Counted from the stretch's first letter, positions 24,543 through 33,633 are shown. The stretch: DNA of 64,000 bases from Peristeroidobacter soli (GCF_004138485.1 NZ_ML142848.1:594640-658639); one strand, 5' to 3'. Program-made: numbers and translations. Notes: generated by a model from the sequence alone, not told the origin.

Positions 24543-25942
24543 TTCGAGCGCTCACTGGACGGCACCGGCTCCGGGCGCGGCACATGCGGAATGCTGACGA
24601 TGCGGCCCTCTTGCAGGACCACGTGACCGTCGCGGATCGCCACGGACAGCTTCTTCAGATCTTCCAGGCGTTCATCCGGCCGGCCATCGAGCACGATCAC
24701 ATCGGCCAGCTTGCCCGGTTGCAACGTGCCGAGCTTGTCATCCATGCCCAGGATCTGTGCATTGGTGCGCGTGGCAGCGACCAACGCCTGTGACACTGTG
24801 TAGCCACCGGCCACGAACTGCTGCAGCTCGGTGATGTACGACTGCGGCAGGTAGCGAAACCAGTCGGTCACCAGATCCGTCCCCACACCCATGCGGATAC
24901 CGGCCTGCTTCATCTGGCGGAACAGGGCCAGGTTCGCCGCCTTGGAGAAACTGAAGCGCCGCGACGTGGAATCGAAATAGCCGCCGTCCAGATCGAAGAT
25001 ATAAATGTAGGGAACCAGCGTCGGCACCGAATCGACCTTCCGGCTCGCCATCAAACGAATGGTCTCCGGCGTGCGCGGTAGCGGATGCTCCACCGAATCC
25101 ACGCCAGCCTCCACGGCCCACTGGATGTATTGAGTCTCGGCGTCGACGGTCACTTTCAATCCAAGCGAATGAGCTTCGTCGATCGCGGCCCTCACTTCCT
25201 CACGTGAGTAGTGACTGGCGAGCTTGATCAGATCCGCGCCGCGTTTGAACTGCTCTCTCACCGCCTCGCGCCAATCGTCCGGCCCGGAAGCTTCGCGGGT
25301 TCTGCCGTTGGACGCTCCGTGACAGGAAGGTCGCAGTCCTTCGGCACCGTGACCACCCGTGCCCGTGATCAACTGACCGGCCGCGAAAATGCGTGGACCG
25401 GCAATTCGATTCTGCGCGACCCATCGCTTCAGAACGAACGGCACCGCGCCCTGACCGCCGACATCGCGCACCGTTGTAACACCGGACTCCAGGAAATAGC
25501 GCAGACGCTCAGCGCCGCGTAGCGCGGCGGCGGCATCGTCATCCGCTTCTTCAGACGGCGTCTCCGGCTCTGAATAGCTCAGATGGGTATGCAGATCGAT
25601 CAGGCCCGGCATGACGGTCCGGCCCGACACATCGATCACTCGCGCCTGCGACGGCCATTGCGTCGAACTCGCGGGCAGCACCGCGCTGATGCGATTGCCT
25701 TCGATGACGACATTCGCATCGACAGCAGCGGCACCCGTGCCATCGAATACGCGCCCGCCTTTGAGGACCAGCCAGCCCTCGGGGCCGCGTGGCCCCGGTG
25801 CGGCAGGAACCTGGCGCGGATCGTCCGACACGACGGTCGTCGGATCCAGCCATTGCTTGCGATCGTACAATCGCTCCTGAGCGGCGCAGAGGCTGGCGCT
25901 CAACAGCGCCAGCGCCAGCAGACATCTCGAGCCCGTCACCAT
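24539..25942 (-). CDS. Metal-dependent amidohydrolase, probable peptidase-like (prolidase/carboxypeptidase type), exported
   Basis: A protein of about 467 residues with a signal peptide (MVTGSRCLLALALLSASLCAAQ). The amidohydrolase fold is shown by GGRVFDGTG, the HxH motif in GLIDLHTHLSYSE, DLIKLASHYS (Lys), VTVDAETQ, SVEHPL and GVGTDLVTDW (Asp), ending in GKLADVIVLDGRP. This subgroup includes enzymes that hydrolyse X-Pro, X-Arg or X-Lys peptides, as well as imidazolonepropionase. Beside two proline-type peptidases a prolidase-like role is the best guess. ATG 25942 overlaps the TBDR stop by 7 bp; a longer frame to 25999 would lie wholly in the TBDR gene. Confidence 0.85.
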   Translation of the reverse strand: MVTGSRCLLALALLSASLCAAQERLYDRKQWLDPTTVVSDDPRQVPAAPGPRGPEGWLVLKGGRVFDGTGAAAVDANVVIEGNRISAVLPASSTQWPSQARVIDVSGRTVMPGLIDLHTHLSYSEPETPSEEADDDAAAALRGAERLRYFLESGVTTVRDVGGQGAVPFVLKRWVAQNRIAGPRIFAAGQLITGTGGHGAEGLRPSCHGASNGRTREASGPDDWREAVREQFKRGADLIKLASHYSREEVRAAIDEAHSLGLKVTVDAETQYIQWAVEAGVDSVEHPLPRTPETIRLMASRKVDSVPTLVPYIYIFDLDGGYFDSTSRRFSFSKAANLALFRQMKQAGIRMGVGTDLVTDWFRYLPQSYITELQQFVAGGYTVSQALVAATRTNAQILGMDDKLGTLQPGKLADVIVLDGRPDERLEDLKKLSVAIRDGHVVLQEGRIVSIPHVPRPEPVPSSERSK

Positions 25943-28119
25943 CGATACGACACGCTGCCGATCACCTGGCGAGGCGGATTGACCTGCAATCCGAACCACA
26001 TCGCCTCGGAGTACGAGCGGTAGTACTTCGTATCGAGCAAATTGGTCGCTGCAATCTCATAGCGCCAGCGATCCCGATCGTAGAACAGGCGCAGGTCCAC
26101 TTCGGTGAATCCGCCAAGATCGAAGGCGACCGGCCGCGCATAGTTGGCTGCGTCGAATGTTTCCATACCCGACTTGCGTACCACGCCGGCACCGACGCCG
26201 GCGCCACGCAACACGCCTTCCTGGAACTGATAGCTGGTGAACAGCGACAAGCCGAAATCCGGCGCATTCGCGGATTGGAACCCGGCGTACTGCCCCTCGA
26301 TGAACTCAGCCTCCAGCCAGGCGACCGAGCCGAACACTTCCCAGCCGGGCAGCACGGTTCCCTGGAACTCCACTTCCACGCCACGACTGCGTTGCGTGCC
26401 GAGCGGCAACACGAAGCCCGGATGAGCCGGATCGCGTTGCTGAATATTGGTCCGGCGCATGTCGAATACGGCGGCGCTATAGAACATTCGACCATTGAGC
26501 GCATCGCCCTTCACCCCCACTTCGTACGCTTTGCCTTCCTCCGGCCCAGCCAGGCCGCCGCTGAACAGCAGCCCCCCGCGCGGCTCGAAGGTTTCGCCAT
26601 AGCTGCCATAAATATTCAGTTGCGGCGTCAGTGCGTACGTCACACCGCCCTGCATCGTCACTTCCGACGCTTTCAGCTCACTCCATGCGCCATACGGTAT
26701 CCCGGAATAATCTTGCAGGTCCGGGATATCCCCGCCGCGACGATGGTTGCGCGTCACGTCGCGCGAATAACGTGCGCCGACGGATAGGGTGAGATCATCT
26801 ATCGGCCGCACCAGTACCTGCGCAGTGACGCCGGATATCTCACGGCGATTCTCCGAGTCATTGAAGAAGTCATAGTCCGCCGCCGAGCGATGCGCCGGGA
26901 TGTTGGACCAGTCGGGATGCAGGATGCTGAAGCCCGCCGGACCAGACTGGCCGAAATCCAATGTATCGGTATTCAGCTCGGCATAGTCGGCGCCGAAGAA
27001 CAACGTGTGCCGATGGCCGAAGGCTTCCACGTCGCCGAACAGATTGACTTCCGCCGCATACACTTCGTTCTCTTGTTCGCGACCGTAGAGGTAAGCGAAC
27101 GTGTCGCCGGCTTGATCCGTGTTCCAGGTCTGGAAGGCGTCCGCCTCGCCGGTGACCTTCTGATACTGCACGTTGCCGCGCAGTTGCCAGCGGTTCTCGA
27201 AGCTGTGCTCCAGCACGGTCTGCGCGAAGGTCGCTTCCTTCTCCGTATGATTCCACGGCGCTCCGCCAGAACGGTCGCGCGGCGTGCGCGGCACGACGAA
27301 ATTGCTCGGAATCAGCTGATCTGGATCGCTCTCGTCGGTGCCGATGAACTGCGCACCGAAACCGAATGATGGCGAGTAGACGTATTTCTGGTAGATCACG
27401 CGCGCCGTAACAGACGTAGCATCATCGATTTGATACTTCAGCGTCGGTGCGAGTGCCGTGACCCGTGAGCCGTCGACGTCGAGATAGCTATCGTCGTCCT
27501 GCGCGGCACCCACCAATCGATAGCTGAAGCGTCCCGCATCGTCGATCGGGCCGTGCACATCGGCTTGAACGCGACGGTGCTCATAGCTGCCGTACTCCAG
27601 ATCGAGCTCGGCGCCAAAGCTGTCGGTGGGCGCCTTGGAAATGGCGTTGAGGGTTCCGGAAATGGAGTTCTGGCCATACAGCGTCGAGGTCGCGCCCTTC
27701 ACCACCTCGAAGCGCTCGAACGGCGACAGATCCATGTCGATGTTGGCCGTCATCCGGAAGCCGTCGACCTTGATGGCATTGATGCCCTGCTGCAGGAAGC
27801 CGCGATAGTAGTTGCGGGGGAATCCGTCGCGCGCGTGCGAGACGCCGCCGGAGGCGTCGACTTTGTAGATGTCCTCGAAACTGGTGATGCTGGCGAAGTC
27901 GAGCAGATCCTGCGTGATCACCTTGACGCTCTGGGGCGTGTCCTTGAGCGACAACGGCATCTTGAGCGCACTCTGCGCGTCCGCAAATTTGAATTGCGTC
28001 GCGCGGACCACCACCTCCTCCAATTCGGTTTTTTCGCCGTCGGCGGCGGCGTTTGCCAGACCGGCACCGACGCATAACGACATGCCGACCGCACCGAGTG
28101 CGGAATGCTTCTTGATCAT
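25936..28119 (-). CDS. TonB-dependent receptor of siderophore-receptor type in the peptide operon
   Basis: A 727-residue receptor. The signal peptide (MIKKHSALGAVGMSLCVGAGLANAAA) is followed by LEEVVVRATQF as TonB box, then a plug with LKDTPQSVKVITQDLL, FPRNYYRGFLQQGINAIKVDGFRM and GATSTLYGQNSISGTLNAISK, motifs usual for siderophore-type receptors. The barrel closes with GLQVNPPRQVIGSVSYRW; the last residue is Trp, not Phe. ATG 28119 has a strong SD (AGGGGAG) and overlaps the dehydrogenase stop by 4 bp. Codons upstream belong to the dehydrogenase gene. Linkage to four peptidases suggests a peptide or peptide-metal ligand; that is inference. Confidence 0.92.
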   Translation of the reverse strand: MIKKHSALGAVGMSLCVGAGLANAAADGEKTELEEVVVRATQFKFADAQSALKMPLSLKDTPQSVKVITQDLLDFASITSFEDIYKVDASGGVSHARDGFPRNYYRGFLQQGINAIKVDGFRMTANIDMDLSPFERFEVVKGATSTLYGQNSISGTLNAISKAPTDSFGAELDLEYGSYEHRRVQADVHGPIDDAGRFSYRLVGAAQDDDSYLDVDGSRVTALAPTLKYQIDDATSVTARVIYQKYVYSPSFGFGAQFIGTDESDPDQLIPSNFVVPRTPRDRSGGAPWNHTEKEATFAQTVLEHSFENRWQLRGNVQYQKVTGEADAFQTWNTDQAGDTFAYLYGREQENEVYAAEVNLFGDVEAFGHRHTLFFGADYAELNTDTLDFGQSGPAGFSILHPDWSNIPAHRSAADYDFFNDSENRREISGVTAQVLVRPIDDLTLSVGARYSRDVTRNHRRGGDIPDLQDYSGIPYGAWSELKASEVTMQGGVTYALTPQLNIYGSYGETFEPRGGLLFSGGLAGPEEGKAYEVGVKGDALNGRMFYSAAVFDMRRTNIQQRDPAHPGFVLPLGTQRSRGVEVEFQGTVLPGWEVFGSVAWLEAEFIEGQYAGFQSANAPDFGLSLFTSYQFQEGVLRGAGVGAGVVRKSGMETFDAANYARPVAFDLGGFTEVDLRLFYDRDRWRYEIAATNLLDTKYYRSYSEAMWFGLQVNPPRQVIGSVSYRW

Positions 28120-29111
28120 TGAGCTCCCCTTACATTTTTTGTCGGTTGACCGTCGAGGAGCGGCGCCTGCTCCCTCAGGTGTTGCATCAGGCTCAGCAGC
28201 GTGCGATCGCGCCGCTGCTGATGCCGCACGATGTCGTCGCTCTTCATGGTCGCTATCAGGTACTCGTGGATGCGCTCGATCAACGCGTGATCCCAGCGAT
28301 AGTCGGCGCGAATGTCCGCCATCAGACGGCGGGCCCCCGCTTCGTCCGTCAACATGTATTCGTGGTAACCGCGCGTCGCATTCAGATGGCTGGTTTCGAA
28401 CGGGCCGAGAAACGCCCAGCGCAATCCCAGCCCGTGCTTGATCGCGGCATCGATATCTTTCGGCTCGCAATAGCCCTCGCCGACCAGATGCAGCGCCTCG
28501 CCGATCAGCGCGTACTGCAGCCGGTTGATGACATAGCCGTTGATCTCGCGCTTCAGATCGATCGGCACCATGCCCAGCGACATCACCAGCGTGCGACATG
28601 CAGTGACGGCCCACTCCTGCGTCCACGGCGTCGGGCAAATCTCCACGGCACGCAGGATGTGCGGAGGATTCACCGGATGAACCAGCAAACAGCGGCTGGC
28701 TCCCGGCAGCCCTTCGGTGAATTTCGAGACCGGCAGTTCGCCGGAAGAACTCCCGATCGTGATCGATGGCGCGGTGAGCGCGTCGAGCTCGACGAAGACC
28801 CGGCGCTTCACCGCCGGATCGTCGGAGACGCTCTCTTGCACGTGCTGTACGCCATCGAGCGCGCTGGTGAGCGACGTGGCGCCATGAATGCGTTCCCGGA
28901 GAAGCTCCTTTCGTGCCAGCAGGCCAGCGGCCACGAAGTCATCCGCCGCCGCATCGATGAAAGTCCAGGCGCGCGACAGCGCCGCCTCGGAGATGTCGAA
29001 GAGCCGCACCTGCGCGCCTCCCATCGCGTAGGCGATGGCCCAGCTGCGTCCGATATTTCCAGCGCCGACGCAGGCGACCCGCGGTGATTTGAATTCTGTT
29101 GTCTCAGCCAT
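28116..29111 (-). CDS. 3-hydroxyacyl-CoA dehydrogenase family oxidoreductase (L-gulonate 3-dehydrogenase/lambda-crystallin-like)
   Basis: A 331-residue cytoplasmic protein with an NAD-binding Rossmann start (VACVGAGNIGRSWAIAYAMGGAQVRLFDIS) and the family signature around the HP motif (SRCLLVHPVNPPHILRAVEICP). The C-terminal dimerisation helices follow (INGYVINRLQYALIGEALHLVGEGYCEPKDIDAAIKHGLGLRWAFLGPFE). The shortness and single C-terminal domain fit L-gulonate 3-dehydrogenase, carnitine dehydrogenase or lambda-crystallin, not the large FadB. It overlaps the downstream TBDR by 4 bp. Its substrate within a peptide-use operon is unclear; a hydroxy-acid from a modified amino acid is possible. 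Confidence 0.85.
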   Translation of the reverse strand: MAETTEFKSPRVACVGAGNIGRSWAIAYAMGGAQVRLFDISEAALSRAWTFIDAAADDFVAAGLLARKELLRERIHGATSLTSALDGVQHVQESVSDDPAVKRRVFVELDALTAPSITIGSSSGELPVSKFTEGLPGASRCLLVHPVNPPHILRAVEICPTPWTQEWAVTACRTLVMSLGMVPIDLKREINGYVINRLQYALIGEALHLVGEGYCEPKDIDAAIKHGLGLRWAFLGPFETSHLNATRGYHEYMLTDEAGARRLMADIRADYRWDHALIERIHEYLIATMKSDDIVRHQQRRDRTLLSLMQHLREQAPLLDGQPTKNVRGAQ

Positions 29112-29131
29112 GGCCCCGAAGCATCCCCGAT

Positions 29132-29152
29132 GGCGACAGCGCGACTGTCGCC
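29132..29152. promoter_or_regulatory. Hairpin between permease and dehydrogenase genes
   Basis: GGCGACAG and CTGTCGCC are perfect 8-bp arms around CGCGA, in the 122-bp gap and 20 bp before the dehydrogenase start codon. It is the only sizeable gap in the operon, so it may adjust expression of the downstream genes or protect a processed 5' end. Confidence 0.35.
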
Positions 29153-29233
29153 GGTGAGGTCATCTTGCGGTAATCCTGGCTCAGCAACAGGCCCAGCACG
29201 GGCGATGCTCACAGACCCAGAGCACGCGTGCGG

Positions 29234-30655
29234 CTACTCGCCCTGCAATACGCGCAGCTTCCGTTCCTCGACGTCCAGAGAATTCCGGTGGCTCGCCGCG
29301 AGGTGCCAGAACAGAGCACCGGCGAACGCCCACAACAGCATCAATATCCACTGCAGCAGGCCGCCGCCGGCCAGCGCGGTCACGATACCGGCAGCGATGA
29401 GCCCGATTGAAAGCGCCACGGCGAGCCAGGGCAGCAGCGTTCCCTCGCTCACCCGATAGGGTCGAGCGTCGTTCGGGCGCAAGCGTCGCAGCTTGATCAA
29501 GCCGGTGCACACCAAAGCGAACACCACGAGCAAGGGCACCGCCGCCATGTCGACGATCGGTCCCAAGGCGTTGCGGCCGAGCAACCCCATCGCCACCGCC
29601 AATGCGGAGATGAAGAGTGTCGCGCGCAACGGCACCGGGGGCTCACCGGCGCGAGGCGGGCGCTCGTGCGCGAAGAACGGCAGCGTCACTCCCGCCCGCG
29701 CCATTCCCTGCAGCACGCGAGCACCGGACATCAGATTCGCATTCCAGCCAGTCAGGATGCCACTGATGCCGGCGAGGATGGCGAGATAGGCCAGCCAGGG
29801 TTGGCCCAGTCCCTCTTTGAACGCCGAGAAAATCGGCAGCGTCGATGCCTGCAGTGCCGAGCGCTCCATCGAGACCGCGGCCGCGAGAATCGCGCCTCCA
29901 TAAAAGACGAAAGCACCGGCAGTGGCGAGCCCGACGATGGCTCCCAGCGATTGCAGTCGTACACCTGGGCGCCGATCGCGAACTGCCTGGGGCAGCACAT
30001 CGAAGCCGGCGAAAAAAAACGGCGTCATGACCGCCACCGACAACACGCCGATCCAGGCCGGCGCGGTTTCCTGAACGGCGAACAGAGGGTTGAGATATTC
30101 GCTCCGCCCCAACAGCAGCGCGCAGCCGAACAAGGTGATGCCGATGACGATCTTCATGACGACCAGCGCGTCCTGAAAAACCGCGCGCGGCCCGACGCCG
30201 CGCAGATTCACGATCGTTATCGCCACCACGCCGCCCAACCCAAGCAACACATCGCCCAACCGCACCTGGCCCGCGAACGCCTCGTAGACCACCGGCCCAC
30301 CCAACGCGGGCAGCACGGTTTCCAGCAGCCACGCGATGGTCACGAAGTACCAGCCGCAAGTGGCGGCATACATCAGCACCAGAAACCATCCAGCCGCCGC
30401 CGCCGCGCGTTCGCCGAACGCTTCGAAGACGTAGGCCATCGAGCCATTGGCATCGGGAAACATCGCCATCATCTCGGCGAAGCACAGGCCGATCAGCCAC
30501 ATGATCAGCGCACCGACGCCGAACGCGAGCAACGCGCCGGCCGGGCCCGCTTCATTGATCCACAGGCCCGTGGCTACGATCCAGGCGACGCCTATGATCG
30601 TGCCGAACAGCACCGTGAACAGCTGAAACGGTCCCAGTCCGGGGCTGCGCTTCAC
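29234..30655 (-). CDS. APC-family amino acid permease
   Basis: A protein of about 473 residues with twelve predicted membrane helices. The APC signatures are FQLFTVLFGTIIGVAWIVATGLWINEAGP in helix 1, AEMMAMFPDANGSMAYVFEAFG after helix 2, and FFFAGFDVLPQAVRDRR in the helix 6 region. The likely start is GTG 30655, overlapping the M19 stop (GTGA); ATG 30673 is an alternative. Coupled to a dipeptidase, it presumably imports amino acids released in the periplasm. A C-terminal basic stretch follows the last helix. Confidence 0.87.
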   Translation of the reverse strand: MKRSPGLGPFQLFTVLFGTIIGVAWIVATGLWINEAGPAGALLAFGVGALIMWLIGLCFAEMMAMFPDANGSMAYVFEAFGERAAAAAGWFLVLMYAATCGWYFVTIAWLLETVLPALGGPVVYEAFAGQVRLGDVLLGLGGVVAITIVNLRGVGPRAVFQDALVVMKIVIGITLFGCALLLGRSEYLNPLFAVQETAPAWIGVLSVAVMTPFFFAGFDVLPQAVRDRRPGVRLQSLGAIVGLATAGAFVFYGGAILAAAVSMERSALQASTLPIFSAFKEGLGQPWLAYLAILAGISGILTGWNANLMSGARVLQGMARAGVTLPFFAHERPPRAGEPPVPLRATLFISALAVAMGLLGRNALGPIVDMAAVPLLVVFALVCTGLIKLRRLRPNDARPYRVSEGTLLPWLAVALSIGLIAAGIVTALAGGGLLQWILMLLWAFAGALFWHLAASHRNSLDVEERKLRVLQGE

Positions 30656-31665
30656 TGCCAGGCCGCCTCGCATACGCGCAACCAGTTGCGCCCGAGAATG
30701 TCCTCGATCTCCTCGTTGGTGAAGCCGCCGGCCAACAGGCCAGCGACGATCTCGGGCAGTTGCTCGGGCAACACATAGGAGAAGCCGGGCCAATGCGGGT
30801 CGGCGGCCACCGGCCATTCATCCGGACGCGACCGAATCCAGGCCGAGATCGCCGCGCCGTCGAAGACGACGTCCAATCCCAGCCCCACGTGCTTCGGCCC
30901 GACCAGCTGACAAACGTGCTCGATATGACGCACCACTGCCGACGCGAGATCGTCGTGGCTGCCCAGATAGCCGCTGCAGCCGGAGATGCCGACGAGGCCG
31001 CCCGTTGCCGCGACGGCGCGGATCTGTTCGTCGCTGATGTTTCGAAAGCTAGGCGCCAACGCAGCGGCGTTCGAATGACTGAATACCATCGGCCGCCGCG
31101 CCCTCGCCAGCGCGTCGAGCGAGGTGCGCGGGCCGCAATGACTCAGATCGACCAGCACGCCCACGCGCTGCATCTCCTCGACGACGCGTGCGCCGAATCG
31201 CGTCAGCCCGCCATCGTTCGCATCCGCGCACCCGCCGCCAGCGCTGTTGGCGGAGTTGAATGCAAGCAGGTTGTGACGAATGCCCAGATCTCTGAACGCC
31301 TCGATCAGATCCAGATTGCGCTCCAGGCAGCGCGTGCCTTCGAAATGCAGAGCGACCGCAAGTTTGCCGGCGCGGCGCGCCGCCTCGATATCGCCGATCC
31401 GGTGCACGATCTGCACCTCCGGCAGCGCTGCGAGACGCCGTCGCGCGTCGGCCACGATGGCCAGGGCTTGCGCACTGTTGTGACGATCGCCGGCGAGCGT
31501 CACCGACAACAGATTCACGCCGGCGTGCTTGAAGCGGAGCAGCTTGCTGTAGTCATTGCCCACGGTGTCGGCGGGGTCGAAGTCCAACGGCCACACCATG
31601 TCGCAGATCAGCGCGTCGCGACAGAGCTGCTCGGCGCGCTCGGCAAAGACATCCGACTGCATCAT
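30652..31665 (-). CDS. M19 (membrane/renal dipeptidase) family protein with altered first metal motif
   Basis: A 337-residue TIM-barrel protein. Several M19 ligands are visible: the Glu in LHFEGTRCL, the His in LVDLSHCG and in FSHSNAAAL, and the Asp in LGLDVVFDG. The N-terminal H-x-D pair expected in the first strand is replaced by ICDMVWPLDFD near residues 20-30. M19 enzymes cleave dipeptides, including D-amino-acid ones, with two zinc ions. The replacement implies a subgroup with changed metal binding or specificity. No signal peptide is seen. A very strong SD (AGGGGGAAAG) precedes ATG 31665. It is the first gene of the operon that ends at 20241. Confidence 0.83.
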   Translation of the reverse strand: MMQSDVFAERAEQLCRDALICDMVWPLDFDPADTVGNDYSKLLRFKHAGVNLLSVTLAGDRHNSAQALAIVADARRRLAALPEVQIVHRIGDIEAARRAGKLAVALHFEGTRCLERNLDLIEAFRDLGIRHNLLAFNSANSAGGGCADANDGGLTRFGARVVEEMQRVGVLVDLSHCGPRTSLDALARARRPMVFSHSNAAALAPSFRNISDEQIRAVAATGGLVGISGCSGYLGSHDDLASAVVRHIEHVCQLVGPKHVGLGLDVVFDGAAISAWIRSRPDEWPVAADPHWPGFSYVLPEQLPEIVAGLLAGGFTNEEIEDILGRNWLRVCEAAWQ

Positions 31666-31692
31666 CTTTCCCCCTCCCCCTCACTTTGGATT

Positions 31693-31705
31693 CTCTAGCC
31701 TAGAG
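31693..31705. promoter_or_regulatory. 13-bp palindrome upstream of the peptide operon
   Basis: CTCTAG, C, CTAGAG is a perfect dyad, 28 bp before the M19 start codon and in the 109-bp gap after the MocR-type gene. It is well placed for an operator controlling the operon; binding by the adjacent MocR protein is a guess. Confidence 0.35.
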
Positions 31706-31774
31706 GGCGATGGTGGCGCTCGGACAGACCCAAACATCGGTAACACCCCAGGCCCAGCCCAGGGCATTGCGACG

Positions 31775-33310
31775 CTATGACGTTCCGTTCGCCGCGGCCG
31801 GAGCGTTGACCAGGGCCGCCAGGGTCTCGACCGCGTCTCGAATGACCTCGAGCGGCAACGACGAGAAGCCGAACACCAGGCCGGCGCTGTCGCGGCCGTC
31901 GCGATAGAAATTCTTCAGCGGCACCAGGATGATCCCGGCCTTGGCCGCCTTCGCCACCAGAGCATCCAGCGACATCCGGTTCAACAGGCGCGGCGTCATG
32001 AAGCCCAGCAGATGCAGCCCGGTCACGTCGGGTTGGATCTCGATCAGACCCGTCAGATGCTCGCGCATCGACGCGAGGAGCGCCGACTGTCGCTCGCGAT
32101 ACACCTGACGCATGCGCCTCAAGTGCGTCGCGAAGTGCCCACGGCCGATGAAGCTCGCCATCACCGGCTGCTCCAGGATCGATGGATGGTTGTCGATGGC
32201 GTCGCGCGCGCTGCTGAAATCGTTCACCAGCCCCGGGTGCATCACCATGTAGCCCATCCGCAGCGACGGAAAGATCGATTTCGAAAACGTGCCGATGTAG
32301 ATCACGCGGCCATCGCGATCGAGGCTCTTGAGCGTCGCCAGCGGCGTGCCGGTGTAACGAAACTCGCCGTCGTAATCGTCTTCCAGCACCCACGCGTTGG
32401 CAGCGGCGGCCCAATCGAGCAATTCCCGACGTCGTTGCAGACTCATCGTCATGCCGAGAGGATGCTGATGTGCGGGCGTCACGATTGCCATGCGAGCGTG
32501 CGGCGCGCGGCGGATGCCTTCGCTGACGATCATGCCCTGCTCATCGATCGGCACATCGACCGGCACCAGTCCATTCGCCTCCACCATGGCGTAGACCTCA
32601 CGCGCAGTCGCCTCCTCGATCCAGATGGCATCGCCGGGCTGCATCGCCAGGCGCATGCATAGATCCATGGCATGAAAGCCACCGCCCGTGACGATCACAT
32701 CCTCGGCATCGCACGTCAGGCCGCGCATCGTGCTGAGATACTGTGCGATCGCCGAGCGCAGTGGCAGATAACCCCGGGGGTCGGCACTGTCGATCACCAC
32801 CCGCCGCGGCTTCGACCAGTGACTGCGATAAAGATCCACCCAGACGTCGAATGGAAACTCCTCGCTCTCCGGGTGACCAAGCTCGAATGGCCGGGCGGAC
32901 TGCGCGCAGCGCGCTCGTCGATGCGTCGATATGCGAACGCCGCGGCTGGAGAGAATGCTCGATGCGGGAGTCGGCACTTCGGCCGGCAAGATCGGCCGCT
33001 CGGCGAAGAAATAACTGTCAGGCGCCCGCTCCGCGACCACCGTGTTCATGCGCGCGACGCCGACCAGATAGCCTTCGGCGATCAACTTCTCGAACGCCGC
33101 CTTGACGGTATTGCGCGAACAGTCCAGCTCATCCGCCAGGATGCGAGTCGATGGCATCGGCGTGCCCGCGGCTAGCCGGCCGCCGGCAATCGCCGAGGCA
33201 ATCTGTTCACTCAGTTGATCGCTCAGCGGCTGCGCACTGGCCCGGTCGAGCGACAGCCCGAGCAGAATGAACAGCGACGCCCCTGCGTCGCTCTTCGCGC
33301 GACCGGTCAT
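31775..33310 (-). CDS. MocR/GabR-type regulator (GntR HTH fused to aminotransferase domain)
   Basis: A protein of about 511 residues. The N-terminal winged helix is of GntR type (LSDQLSEQIASAIAGGRLAAGTPMPSTRILADELDCSRNTVKAAFEKLIAEGYLVG). From about residue 120 a fold-type I aminotransferase domain follows, with PRGYLPLRSAIAQYLSTMRGL, EDDYDGEFRY and the PLP-lysine region YIGTFSKSIFPSLRMGYMV. Such proteins use PLP with an amino acid or amine as the sensed signal. It lies upstream of, and on the same strand as, the peptide operon, making it the natural regulator. ATG 33310 (MTGRAK) is chosen. Confidence 0.9.
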   Translation of the reverse strand: MTGRAKSDAGASLFILLGLSLDRASAQPLSDQLSEQIASAIAGGRLAAGTPMPSTRILADELDCSRNTVKAAFEKLIAEGYLVGVARMNTVVAERAPDSYFFAERPILPAEVPTPASSILSSRGVRISTHRRARCAQSARPFELGHPESEEFPFDVWVDLYRSHWSKPRRVVIDSADPRGYLPLRSAIAQYLSTMRGLTCDAEDVIVTGGGFHAMDLCMRLAMQPGDAIWIEEATAREVYAMVEANGLVPVDVPIDEQGMIVSEGIRRAPHARMAIVTPAHQHPLGMTMSLQRRRELLDWAAAANAWVLEDDYDGEFRYTGTPLATLKSLDRDGRVIYIGTFSKSIFPSLRMGYMVMHPGLVNDFSSARDAIDNHPSILEQPVMASFIGRGHFATHLRRMRQVYRERQSALLASMREHLTGLIEIQPDVTGLHLLGFMTPRLLNRMSLDALVAKAAKAGIILVPLKNFYRDGRDSAGLVFGFSSLPLEVIRDAVETLAALVNAPAAANGTS

Positions 33311-33329
33311 GTCAGCACTCCGCAACGGC

Positions 33330-33628
33330 TCAATGCCAGCGATACTGCAACCCGACGCCGAGAAAATCTATGGATTCGTTTTCGACCCTATAGCGGGTCC
33401 AGCCGCCCGTGAACGCCAGGCCGCTGTCGAACCCGTATTCGAGCCCGGCGCCGTACGTGAGATCGAAGCCACTGTCTTCACGCTTCAGGAAGTCGCCGCC
33501 GGAGTTGCGCAGGGTGTAGTCGGCATTCCACGCGAAGGCGCCGAGCTGCGCCACCATCTCGAACCTCTTGCCCAACGGATAGCGTCCTGCGACGTTGAAA
33601 TCGAAGCCGCTGGCGAGGGTGACAGATG
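33330..33628 (-). pseudogene. C-terminal remnant of an outer-membrane beta-barrel protein
   Basis: About 99 codons just after the guaA stop read as alternating amphipathic strands (SGFDFNVAGRYPLGKRFEMVAQLGAFAWNADY ... FDLTYGAGLEYGFDSGLAFTGGWTRYRVENESIDFLGVGLQYRW) ending in H. This is the closing half of a small barrel (OmpA/OmpW-like porin fold). No start codon, SD, signal peptide or first half is present; the frame runs back into guaA on the same strand. It is therefore a 5'-truncated relic next to an otherwise intact guaA. Confidence 0.65.
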
Positions 33629-33633
33629 CTTTT

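Noticed and set aside
22242-28119. Lasso-peptide gene cluster (TBDR plus S9 isopeptidase)
   Set aside because: No precursor peptide, B protein or C cyclase gene is nearby, and the S9 enzyme is DPP-IV-like; use of imported peptides remains possible but production is not supported.
28120-28638. N-terminal extension of the peptide-operon TBDR
   Set aside because: Those codons lie in another frame of the dehydrogenase gene; ATG 28119 has a strong SD and starts a signal peptide.
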